Shown here: in pieces, positions 24,032 to 42,186 of the stretch
Layout of the letters: the number at the start of each line of letters is the position of its first letter
Numbering within the stretch: position 1 is the first letter of the stretch
DNA from: Oscarella lobularis
Lineage: Eukaryota > Porifera > Homoscleromorpha > Homosclerophorida > Oscarellidae
NCBI RefSeq assembly: GCF_947507565.1
Contig: NC_089185.1
Span: 1,116,001 to 1,180,000 of the forward strand
Length of the DNA: 64,000 nucleotides
Reading direction: 5' to 3'
Program-made: the position numbers and the translations under genes
Notes under the pieces: model-generated
The model's database searches: none
The model's input: the letters and a program-made list of their open reading frames with translations, nothing else
What the model was told of the DNA's origin: nothing

Positions 24032-25063
24032 TAGCACAGGAATGCGTATTTGGGATACGTTTCTGAGTCACAGCCAAGTTGGCAGCGACGATTTTGACGC
24101 TTGGAGTGTACGAAATGAGCAGGAGAAAGCGACGCGATTGGAATTCATAAGAGACTTCGGGTGAGATCTTTCATTAGTGACGGTCTTCGCTGATTCTTGA
24201 CTTAGGGAGGTTCGCAAAGGGAGAAAGGCACTAGCAGAGTTGACATTCGAAAAATTTTGCAAGGTGAAATGATACGCCGCATGAGCGACTGGTAGTAATT
24301 TTTAAACTCCTCTGATAAAAGTCTGGCGATGATCGAGTTGAACTGGATCAATTTGGAGAGCTTTGCTACGAAGTAACTGCGAAAGTGCAGCAACTGAACG
24401 AAATTTCTATTTGTCCGTTTTTCTCTTTAGCTTGGTTGCTATGTTGGTGAAGCAGATGTTGAGGGCGCTAAAATACTGCTTGGAAATGAAGACTTTACGT
24501 TCAAGCATCTCGTCACTTGGTACTCTGAGCGAGCGCTTTTGCCTTGCTCTTTCTACGTCTCTTACTATAGGTGGTCTCAGTCGAGTCGAAGTTGGCTCTT
24601 TCTTCTTGACGATCACGCTTTGAGGCAGCGACAAAGGTGAAGAGCAGGCAATTATACTTACGGACACTTTCGTAATTATCTGTTTTCTAGGGCAACAAAG
24701 ATGTATCGTAAAGTCGAAACAGTGCCCGGTTTTCTTGGCCACGCTCAGATTCCTTCACTGTTGAACCACATGAGCTCAATAAGTGGAGTAAAACTTCCTA
24801 TGGCCGATTCTATGGATTGCCAACATTGTAAGAGAACCTGAGACATCAATAACTTAGTCGACAGATGAACTCTCCTACTTAGATCTAGAGAGTCTTGCTA
24901 CTGCCACAGGAAAACTTAATTTTAATGAATACATAGGTTTGATATGCAGCAATTTTCTGTCAATCCAATGCAATGCGCCTCTGCTTTAGACTGGCTGGCT
25001 GTCAATGATTGCCTACCTGATAAAGCTTGGAGTGTCTGCCAGCCAACCATTCAAGAAACTTAG
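23970..25063 (+). CDS. EF-hand-like coding exons, either a KRIT1 C-terminal extension or a separate gene
   Basis: A chain of phase-consistent exons begins after an acceptor at 23968-23969 and ends at TAG 25061-25063. It encodes a Ser/Gly linker, MRIWDTFLSHSQVGSDDF, TFEKFC-KSGDDRVELDQFGE, then LGCYVGEADVEGAKILLG joined by splicing to a W-W segment. It closes with GKLNFNEYIG and DWLAVNDCLPDKAW. The pattern of paired helices around short loops with a terminal F/Y-x-E-Y or WW element is that of degenerate EF-hands; canonical calcium ligands are incomplete. The first exon has no ATG before its linker and joins in phase 0 to the KRIT1 FERM exon ending at 23913. It could therefore be translated as a KRIT1 fusion. 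Alternatively, translation starts at MRIWD in a distinct gene. Function unknown. Confidence 0.5.
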
Positions 25064-25171
25064 ACGACAAATGCGTTGTGTACTACAATTTTCCTAATTC
25101 TAACAATTAAAAGCGCGCGGCACATGGAAGTAGGTTCACATGGTTCACATACCAGTCTTTCTTGACGGGAG

Positions 25172-26190
25172 ATGGACGGGAGATGCCTGTGGCCCGTATA
25201 TCCACGTAGTGTAGAATCGAAGGGCGTTGCAAAGAGGCTAAAGAAAACGCTCGTTTTTGTCACTGGCAATCCTAATAAACTAAAGGAGGTGAGTACTGGG
25301 TCTATCGTGGTTTAGATCGGCTTCAATCGCTTTAGGTTAGGGCCATTTTTGACGACTTTCCTCGTTTTGAACTCTCTTCTCAAAAGATAGATCGTAAGCG
25401 GCTTTGTGCGTGCATAAAACGATGAACTGCGAGCTCTTTTTGGTCGTAGTTCCCGAGTTTCAAGAAGAACCAGACGACATAGCAAGAGAAAAATGTCGAG
25501 AAGCAGCCAAAGTTGTACGTCACGTGCTTTTTATTTGGCACGAGCCGCAATGTAGCAACTAGGTTCAAGGTCCTGTCATAACAGAAGACACGTGCTTGTG
25601 CTTCAACGCTCTAAACGGCCTTCCTGGACCCTACATGTATATTACTCTCTTAGAGACATTATGATGATAATATTTTCTAATAGTAAATGGTTTCTTCAAA
25701 AACTCGGTCATGATGGTATGGAAATATCTGTGTTTTGCGTGTGAGACGGCTTTATTAATTAATTTTTTCAGGCTTGAATAAGATGTTAGTTGGATTTGAT
25801 GACAAAACGGCGAATGCCGTCTGCACGTTTGCCTATTGCTCAGGTGACGTTGAGAAAAAAGAGAATATTCTCTTATTCAGGGGGATCACTCCAGTACAGA
25901 TAATAATCATATGTTTTTTATAATAAATAATTATTTATTTAATTAAGGGCTCTATTGTTGCTCCACGCGGACCAACCAATTTTGGCTGGGATCCTATATT
26001 TTAACCTGAAGGATATGATAAAACGTGATCTACTCTATATAGATGATTTCTCTATAATGAATTTCCTCTTTTTTTTAGATATGCAGAAATGGATGCTTCA
26101 TTGAAAAATACGATATCTCATCGAAGCAAGGCACTAGCAGCTTTAAAATCTTATTTTGAAAATAAAGACGATGATCATTTGAGTAGTTAG
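25172..26190 (+). pseudogene. ITPA: Inosine triphosphate pyrophosphatase, apparently disrupted
   Basis: Exons from ATG 25172 encode a clear ITPA: KKTLVFVTGNPNKLKE (25172-25288), VRAIFDDFPRFELSSQKID (from 25336), [67 protein letters not shown]. After this the conserved segment with the LFxGxTxG motif is missing and is replaced by an AT-rich stretch (about 25880-25948). The next conserved exon (GSIVAPRGPTNFGWDPIF) is not reached in the correct phase. Directly after it a TAA replaces the conserved glutamine of the family motif FQPxGY, while the rest (PEGYDKT, YAEMDASLKNTISHRSKA) remains readable to a TAG at 26188-26190. ITPA normally hydrolyses ITP/dITP/XTP to cleanse nucleotide pools. The two independent lesions suggest a recent pseudogene or a poor assembly. 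Confidence 0.7.
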
Positions 26191-26390
26191 GCGCATAACA
26201 CGATTGCACGCCCTGCTGCTCCCCTGACGCGCGCTACATAGCTTAGATAGGTTAGTTTAGGTTAGTTTAGGGCGTCGGCGGGGTGGTGCACCCCGCGTGC
26301 GCTGCCGCCGTCATGGAGCAAAGGGGAGGGTATAGAAATTTTATTTCAATAAAAATGAAAAAATTAATAGACTTTTCCCTCTTCTTCGGC

Positions 26391-26465
26391 GAGCAGTTTT
26401 TGTTGACGGGGTCTTGCCCAGGACCCCGGAGCAGTTTTTTATGACGGGGTCATGCTCAGGACCCC
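26391..26465. repeat. Two tandem copies of a ~38-nt GC/T-rich unit
   Basis: Units at 26391-26428 and 26429-26465 share gagcagttttt at their start and a GGGGTC...GACCCC inverted pair that could form a small hairpin. They differ at a few positions only. They lie just downstream of the ITPA remnant; origin unknown. Confidence 0.7.
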
Positions 26466-26519
26466 AAATCCTAATTAACGAATATTAGTAAAAAATAAAT
26501 AATGTTTTCTACGTGTACC

Positions 26520-27640
26520 TTATGTCCTTGTGAGTCGTCTTTTGATCTTTCCTTTCTTGGGCTATGTGTGCCTGCAAATAAATCAATTGCAGATACATAT
26601 TTTGCTGTAGGCGTCATTCTCCTCGAGAGACTACCAATAAGAATGGTAGCCTCAAATAGGAGATTCACGCCGTGAGTAGGCGGGCAGTTTTTCTTCTCGG
26701 GGCCGCACAACCACTTCAGCAGTTGATGTAGGCCTGCCCAGGAGACGTTGGCCTTTTAGACGTTATGGCCTCATACCAAAAGGAGGCGTACAGGCAGTTT
26801 AGAAGACTGCAACTATAAGGAAGTTGCACGTCTTCGTCGTCCCGCAAATTGGACCAACCCGTCGTGCCGAGGACGTTGGGACCGCGGTCTACCTCTTCGT
26901 CAACTTCTTCTTCATAGAGACCTTTGCAAAATCCAGCCTATAAAAGAAGAGAAATAAGAGAGTTGTACGAGAGGTGAGGTGGCATGCCACCTATAAAATG
27001 AGGTGAATTTGATGCCGCGAGGTCAAAAAAAGAATTAGGAACTCGAGAGGTGAAGCTAACTCACCAAAAATCACGAGTACGAATCGTTGAGAATAAGTCG
27101 AAGACGAGAAATAAAGGATCCCGACTTCTGGGTCCCCTCAAATGCCGTGCAGTCAGAGCCGAAGATTCTAGGAAGAGATTTCGCTGGCGGACGTGCGAAA
27201 AGCGAGCAGCGAGCGAGGGACGACGACGAACTCTTTTCGTTCATTCTTTCGCGTTGGCGTGCGTTAAAGCGCGTTAATTAATTAATTAATACCCCAGTCC
27301 AATGATCTCAAAATAAAAGCAGAAAATATTACCTTCTCATAATATGGTACAAATAGCACTATGTTTTGCTGTAGGACTCACAGAAAGAGACTGACTTTGG
27401 CGGTAGCGTCTTTTCGCTCTTCTCCTTGCATTTCCTAAAAGTCCCAAAGTGATAGTGGGAAAAGAGCAGTAAAGCCCATACCTTGAGCAAAGACTAGTTT
27501 GTCAATGTCAATTGGCAGGAGGTCAGGAAAACTAGCAGCAGATGACGACTTACTTGTCACCCTCTTCTTCTTCTGGTGGTGGTTGCAAGAGAACTTGAAA
27601 CAAGCCAAAAACAGGTCTAACACCAAGATCAGCTCAAAAA
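26520..27640 (-). CDS. Possible multi-exon gene, family not recognised
   Basis: Several minus-strand segments have coding character and splice-like borders. One follows a good polypyrimidine acceptor near 26940 (AGFCKGLYEEEVDEEVD, then GPNVLGTTGWSNLRDDED). Another is at about 26580-26760 (SWAGLHQLLKWLCGPEKKNC, then PPTHGVNLLFEATILIGSL). Upstream fragments near 27330-27620 read QNIVLFVPYYEK and PVFGLFQVLLQPPPEEEEG. The two main segments are in different frames, so an intron of about 40-80 nt or a frameshift lies between 26760 and 26830. No start codon or family can be assigned. This may be one gene, fragments of a decayed gene, or chance. Confidence 0.25.
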
Positions 27641-27942
27641 AAAACAGACTGTCTCTTAGAGTTACTTGTGATCTGATGACAAAATTTGTGGGCAGCAGAA
27701 ATATTTGTGCCCCGTAATTGTTCCGTATCGCTAATTAAATATATTATTCAAATGACGTCATGTTCATTGGACGGCGGCGAAGTCAAGACCTGCCTACATC
27801 CGGATAGAAACCTTCGGACGTTCCAAATGACGTCGTCGCCTGACGTAAATGCGGGCAGTGGTGTCGGGACTTTGAAAGGACTTGAAAGGACTTGACTTTC
27901 CCAAGGCATCGTTCCCTACAGATATCCACCTCTGACCGTCAG

Positions 27943-28633
27943 ATGAAGACACACGTATTGCTCTCGTTTCTAGTCGTCCTTGTCGCTTCAGCCTGTGCCG
28001 AAAGTAAGCGTCACGATAGAAATTGTTTCGTTCACCGCACGCATAGCCAGCCTAGCCAGCCAAACACTCGGACTAATACATGTATGCATATATGCTTGTA
28101 GGCGAGCGGGATCCTTCTTCGAGTGAATCATCCGATCCGAGCGCAACAGTAAGAGAAACTGTCGACCAAGTGTCAGATCCAGAAATAGGCTAATGGACTA
28201 TTGTTATCTTTAGGAAACGAAAGAGGGTGCGGATTCTAACCCACCGGAAACGGTTGAATTGAAGGACGAAGATAAGGAGGACAGCGTCGACGGCGTAGCA
28301 TACGTTGTGACCGACAAGGTATCAACCGTTTCAGACCTATTCGATCCCTATAAAACGTTTCGCAGGATCTCATAGAAAAGTTGTCCTACAAGATGAAGCA
28401 AAATCTTCAAGACGATGCAATAGCACTTCCAGAGGTGCAAACCTTCCCCTTTCACATTTGACTAATATTGACGTGTATTTTTTTCAGAGTACCGAAGCAA
28501 CCGACCAGGCCACTACGGTAAGAGCACGTACTCAAATAATTAAATAAATAATTAAATAAATATTCAGGAGACTGTCGAACAAGACTCACCAACTGCTAAC
28601 ACTGAAGAACCTGATGCAGTTGGCACTCAATGA
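27943..28633 (+). CDS. Small secreted acidic protein
   Basis: Six short phase-compatible exons give about 130 residues. Exon 1 begins at ATG 27943 with a clean signal peptide (MKTHVLLSFLVVLVASACAE). Later exons encode SERDPSSSESSDPSAT, ETKEGADSNPPETVELKDED, VDGVAYVVTDK, DLIEKLSYKMKQNLQDDAIA, STEATDQATT and ETVEQDSPTANTEEPDAVG, ending at TGA 28631-28633. Introns are 50-110 nt. The mature peptide is acidic, Ser/Thr/Glu-rich, with a short amphipathic helix in the middle and no Cys after the signal peptide. No homologue is recognised. A cAMP-response-like palindrome (atgacgtcat, near 27750) and a second such half lie about 100-190 bp upstream. Confidence 0.6.
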
Positions 28634-28747
28634 CCCTACATGCCACAAGCATTTAAAAGGAAAGAGAAATCGACTTGCCCCCGAGTTAGCAATATTATTA
28701 TCATTACTCATAAATCTTACAACACATGAACTACCGGGCGCACGTCA

Positions 28748-30451
28748 TTATAAACCATTGTAAGGCGTCTGCTTGGATTTTTGTTTCAGCACGTCTTTCA
28801 CAGCTAGATTGATGATAGTTTTAATAAAGAGGGGGCCACAGTGCTCGTGCTGTCGTACCAGTTCTTTCTTCTTCTGTTAGAGTCCCTTTCGGAAAGTCCA
28901 CGTCAAAAGTAATAAACAATGAGCCGAGGATGTTATTATTGTCGTAGTTTGGCATGCCCTCTCCCTTTTTTCGAATTCTAGCTCCGGGCCACGTGATCTT
29001 CTCTCTTTCGATGTGCACCTGTGACGAGAGAATTAGGAAAATTCAATACGGAGAAAAGGCTTTTTTCTCGTCTACCTTGTGCCCGTCCAAGTGAACAAGG
29101 TCCATGGAAAATCCATTCAGAGCATCGAGAAGAGAGATCGTGATGTTAGTATACAAGTCGTCTCCTTCTCTTTCAAATACGGGGTGTCTAAAAACATAAA
29201 GTGGTCAATGTCCCCCTTTGCCTTCTTCTACCAAATGCCCCCGTCTTGCCTCATTTGAATGATGTGAAAGGTCAGGTCTCCCGGCTCGCCATCAACGTGC
29301 GGTTCTCCTAAATAGAGAAATACGTATGAAGACCAGAATGAATGAAACCTTCTCGTACCTTCCGCAATGAATGGATAATCGTGCCCGTCCACCATTCCTG
29401 GCTCAATCTCAATTTCCAGTATCTTTTCCTCGGTCACAAATCTAGATAAGAAGTAGATCTTTTACAGATGAGCTCAGCTAGCATCGTACGACCTTACTTC
29501 ACATTCGGACACTCTTCGCAGACTTGCTCGGGGCTCATCTAAAAACGACCAGTTCATCAATCCAAAGAGAGAAAAAAAACAGAAAAAAAAAACAAGCTCA
29601 CCTGAAATCGTCCTGGACCCAATTGGTGCGTTCTCATTTCCGTGCGACAGTTGCATTGTCTCGTTCCCGGTGCCGGTTTCGCGACCGGCTTGTAGCGCGC
29701 CACCTGTGCGCGACGAGTCACTCGTCTCCCCCTTTCCCCAACAAATATGGACACGCGTGTTACAGTACCTCGATAAAATCTCCCGTATATAATTCGACCA
29801 AGGAAACTTCGAGATCGACGACGATGCTCGCGCCGCGAGGAATCTCGCGCTGTCCGCCGCCCGAATCGTCGCCGAAACCAAAATGAAAGCCGCCGCCGAA
29901 ACCGTTGCCAAAGAATCTACGCGAAAGGACGTTCACGTCTTACGCGAATCCAAACGACACGCCCCACAGAGTTAATTACACGTGGCGATCGCTCGAACGC
30001 ACTGCCGCACTTACGATGAGAAGACGTCCGAAGCGTCGTGCATTCCTGCGTTCTTTAGGCCTTCTTCGCCGTGCCGATCGTACGTTTCGCGCTTCTCCGA
30101 GTCCGATAGCACCTAAAAACGGAAGCGAAGAGGCTCGGCGAGTTTTCTCGCCAGTTCCTGGTTCTCTCGACCTCGTAGGCGGCCGAGAGGTCTTGAAACT
30201 TCTGCTCTGCGTCCGAGTTGTCTGGATTCTTGTCCGGATGGTACTTTACCGCGAGCTTTCGATAGGCTTTCTTGATTTCTTTCCTTGACGCGGTTTTCGA
30301 GACGCCCAGGATCTTGTAGAAGTCGCGTCTGGTTTCGAGAGCCGACGTTCATGTAAAGTTAATCGTTGCAAAGTCGATTCGTTTACCCCGCTTGAAGAAT
30401 AGACGCATTTAGAAGCACCAAGAGGACGACGATAGCTGACAGGACCCTCAT
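28748..30451 (-). CDS. DNAJB11: ER-lumenal Hsp40 co-chaperone (ERdj3)
   Basis: A spliced minus-strand gene. ATG at 30449-30451 begins a signal peptide ([20 protein letters not shown]). The J domain follows with DFYKILGV-type start, [20 protein letters not shown] (HPD intact) and [14 protein letters not shown]. The substrate-binding part includes the Cys-rich insert ([20 protein letters not shown]). Then come [12 protein letters not shown] and [18 protein letters not shown], followed by [17 protein letters not shown]. The final exon ([19 protein letters not shown]) ends at 28748. This is the domain order and length of animal DNAJB11, which delivers unfolded proteins to BiP in the ER. Introns are short. 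All hallmark motifs are intact. Confidence 0.93.
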
Positions 30452-30755
30452 TATTGTACGGGCGTTCTCTTGACGCCACGTGCCAGCGTAGCCCCGTAGA
30501 ACACATGTCTAATGGAATTTAATCACTAGAGAATGATGGCCCGGTGTTCACCGTGTTGCCATCATGCAGAGCCTCCCACCGCTTACCGTACGCGAGTGCA
30601 TAACATAGTGTGACGTCATAGTTTTTATGCTGTCACATATTCACGTTGTCATTACAGCCGTTAGCTACTACTAGTACAGCTCAGTCCTACCTACATACTG
30701 TAAATACAGTACTTGCATGATTGCTGTGTTTTCCTAATTAGGCGCTTTTCTGACG

Positions 30756-31466
30756 TACAGTACAGTGCGTGCCAGCATAAATGGCCACAAAACGCGCGCT
30801 AAGATCACTGTAGATCACTCGCTGCAAGACATACAGTGTCACTGTGTGTCAACGAAAATCACTCTAATGCCTATTTTAAACAGGGATGTCAGTTTGATTT
30901 TTGTGGGACGTACTCCCAAAGATTTAAATTTTTTGCAAGTTTAGCGCGCGCTAATAAAAAAGTTTCTGAAATGGCAAATTTTGTAAAGGAAAGAACATTT
31001 TCAAATTCGCCGATAATAAATTTCTAAACAATGCACGTGAGAAGCCATTTATAGAGTGAGTTTCTTTCTAACTTGATCCCTAACGGAAAAAAATGCATTT
31101 CTATTTACGTCACGTGACATCCGTTTCTTTCCACCGAATTACTGTATTGAAAATCAAAGATAATGAAGTTTTAGAAAATGGTATAAAGTGACAGACGAGT
31201 TTATGAAAGCCGTCATATGTTGTTTGAAACTGGAAAAAAACGAACTTTTCTGTGTTCTTAGCAAAACGTATAGAAACGTTGTCTGCGGTGAAATCAAAAC
31301 CGTTTTCTTACAAAATAGACGTAAATAGAAATGCTAGACTTCATTGGAAATCCTTGATGTGACGATCAAACGTCAAAATTACGCCAAATGTAAACTACGC
31401 TCTGAATTCCTCGCGCGCTACTAAAAGTCCCGTTTGGCCATTTATGCTGGCACGCACTGTACTGTA
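30756..31466. mobile_element. 711-bp non-autonomous inverted-repeat element (MITE, Tc1/mariner-like ends)
   Basis: A perfect 31-bp inverted repeat occupies 30756-30786 and 31436-31466: the left end begins tacagtacagtgcgtgccag and the right end is its exact reverse complement. Both ends start with TA, matching the TA target-site duplication of Tc1/mariner elements, and the CAGT-rich terminus is also of that type. The interior has no convincing transposase frame, so this would be a non-autonomous copy. It sits in the intergenic region between DNAJB11 and PHIP/BRWD. The family assignment is inference from the ends; the inverted repeat itself is directly seen. Confidence 0.85.
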
Positions 31467-32025
31467 TTTGATAATGTGCTCTGTATTTGAGGAGGACCTA
31501 TGCATGTGTACGGGAAGTGTACGGGTCATATTTCCTGTTACCCGTACACGCGTACATACCCACCCATAGCCCCACCCATATACTGTACATGTGACTGGAT
31601 ACTTTTGATTGTGACGTCAGAGCGTGACAATCAAAACTGTCGTTTCGGTTTCTCAGCGCATTTATAACACGGAAAATAGCACAGATCAATTGGAAATAAG
31701 GGTTTCTAAGCATTTTTTTCGTTTCTGAAAGAAAAAACGCTTTATTCGCGCCGTAAATCGCCTTTTTCGGGTCACCGTTTTCGGCCCTATGTCACGCATG
31801 CGCTTTACAAAGTGAGGGTTTTTCTTATGTGACGTCACAATGCCGAGCGTGACGAACAGACAGACAGACATACATACAGACACTTCCGGCCCTAAGATCA
31901 CGTTTGAAAGAGCCTCCCTCCGTCGTTATACGGGCTCCACCCGTACAACTGTGGTGGTCGGCTCCATTAGTTAGCTTATTCGATATCACTAGAACTGGTA
32001 CAACGTATTAAACTCGTATCCGATT
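31467..32025. other. Intergenic stretch with hairpin and CRE-like palindromes
   Basis: No gene is seen. A perfect 10-bp hairpin (ttttgattgt at 31603-31612 with its complement at 31627-31636) and a tgtgacgtcaca palindrome near 31830 are present. A cagacagacagacat-type simple repeat lies near 31855. These may be remains of another repeat family; the 3' untranslated region of the PHIP/BRWD gene must also lie here. Confidence 0.4.
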
Positions 32026-40499
<8,474 letters not shown>

Positions 40500-40800
40500 C
40501 TGCAGCGGGGAGGGTTAGGGAATTTTAGTGCGGTCGCGCGACGCGATGCAGCCGCATTTACGGCGGCTACGGCTTGCAGGAGTGCTCGCCTTTCTCCATC
40601 GAGGCCTTGCGATTGTCGGACGCCGTCCGAGAGCGCGGCGCGGCGGCCGTGGACTCGGTGTTTTCTCTCTCCATGTATCACCTTGAGGTTCCCCTAACGT
40701 GACGTCACGGGCGAGGTGTATCGACGTTGATTGGAGCACGTGCTCGATAGCGTGCTGTGGCTGATGAGAGTAATCCCTCCCCCTCAAAACTCTCCAAACA

Positions 40801-42139
40801 TGTCGTTCCTCGTCGATTGGCTCTGGAAGTCGGGCCCGACGGTGCGCGACATCTTAGACCGAAAGGCCGGTCCCGAGGAACGACGTCCAGCCGGCTTCAT
40901 GCGCCGATTCAGCTCGAGCATCCTCAAACAAGGTCCCATACCGAAACACGTCGCACTCATCATGGACGGAAATCGACGATACGCGAGAAAAATGAACTTG
41001 TCTCACGTCAGCGACGGCCACGCGATGGGATTCGAAAAATTGGCTGAGGTTGGGGGGAAACCAACCTTTGACCCCTCCTCCCTTATTGAATGCATGGCCT
41101 TTAGACTTTGGAATGGTGCCTCGACCTCGGAATCAACGAGGTCACAGTCTACGCATTGAGCATAGAGAACTTTAAGAGGTCAAAGGACGAGGTCGACGGT
41201 CTCATGGAATTGGCGAAGAAGAGCTTCTCTCGACTGATTGAGGAAGAGTGAGAAAATCTTCATTCGAAGGTCTCACGTGCTAGGAGACTTTTTCTTTGTG
41301 TCTAGAGAATTGATACAAAAGCACAAAGTTTGCATTCGAATTCTTGGTGATATGGAACTCTTACCTGTCGACGTGCAAAAGACCATTGCCAAGGCAGTCG
41401 TCTTGTCTAGAAACAACAAGAGGTCAATAGATACGACGATCGTACCTTGGACGTTTGCGGTGAATCGTTTTCTCGTAGAGGTTTTCTGAATATTTGCATT
41501 GCCTATACATCCCGCTATGAAATGACCCAGGCGGCGAAGCAGGTCGCTTGGGGAGTAGAAGAAGGCCTCCTGTATCCAACGTGAGCCGGATCATCCGCCC
41601 ATTGACGTATTATGCATTGAATTCGTTTGTTCTAAAGAGACGTGTCCGAACAGCTGCTCGAAAAATGCTTCTACACGACGGACTCATCTGACCCAGATCT
41701 CCTCATACGGACGTCGGGAGAAGTTCGGCTAAGCGACTTCCTTCTCTGGCAGTCGTCCTATTCCTGTCTCTCGTTTCTTGACGTCTTGTGGCCCGAGTTT
41801 TCAATTTGGCATCTGTTTCAGGCCATCTTGCAATACCAAAGAGATTATCGCAGTATAGAGGTCTGTCTCTCTCTCACACAATCGGACATCGCTGTATTCC
41901 ATGGGTTTTTTCTCATCTAGGAGATGCGCTCGTCTCATTTTGCAGAAAGAGAGAAACTCTTGCACGAGTCGGACATGCAGTGTGTGCGGGCTGCCGCCGA
42001 AGATGGCAAGTCGACAGTACTGCACAGTGTAGATTCACTCATAGCCGAGTACAAAAGAAATCGTGAACAGCGAATTGAGTATTTTTTATCGATCATTCAA
42101 CAAAAACGCGAAACCTATATGGATAAATTGTGTCCTTAA
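40801..42139 (+). CDS. DHDDS: Cis-prenyltransferase catalytic subunit (dehydrodolichyl diphosphate synthase)
   Basis: About five exons from ATG 40801 ([12 protein letters not shown]) to TAA 42137-42139. It contains the cis-prenyltransferase motifs: [16 protein letters not shown] with the catalytic Asp; [20 protein letters not shown] followed by [14 protein letters not shown]; and the [20 protein letters not shown] block with downstream LWPEF. Exon 1 ends at 41048 and joins in phase to the exon starting TLEWC. With NUS1 it makes the long-chain dolichol precursor used for N-glycosylation, at the ER. The order and spacing of exons match animal DHDDS. Its 5' end faces the PHIP/BRWD gene across at most about 300 bp. 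Confidence 0.92.
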
Positions 42140-42186
42140 AAAATAAATACTCTTCTTAGACACTTATCTATGAAGGTCTGTCACGA

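Noticed and set aside
25990-26005. TAA in ITPA read as glutamine (altered genetic code)
   Set aside because: TAA is used as the terminal stop in several intact genes here (MSH-neighbour ZMPSTE24, RPL10A, DHDDS), so reassignment is not tenable; a nonsense change or assembly error is simpler.
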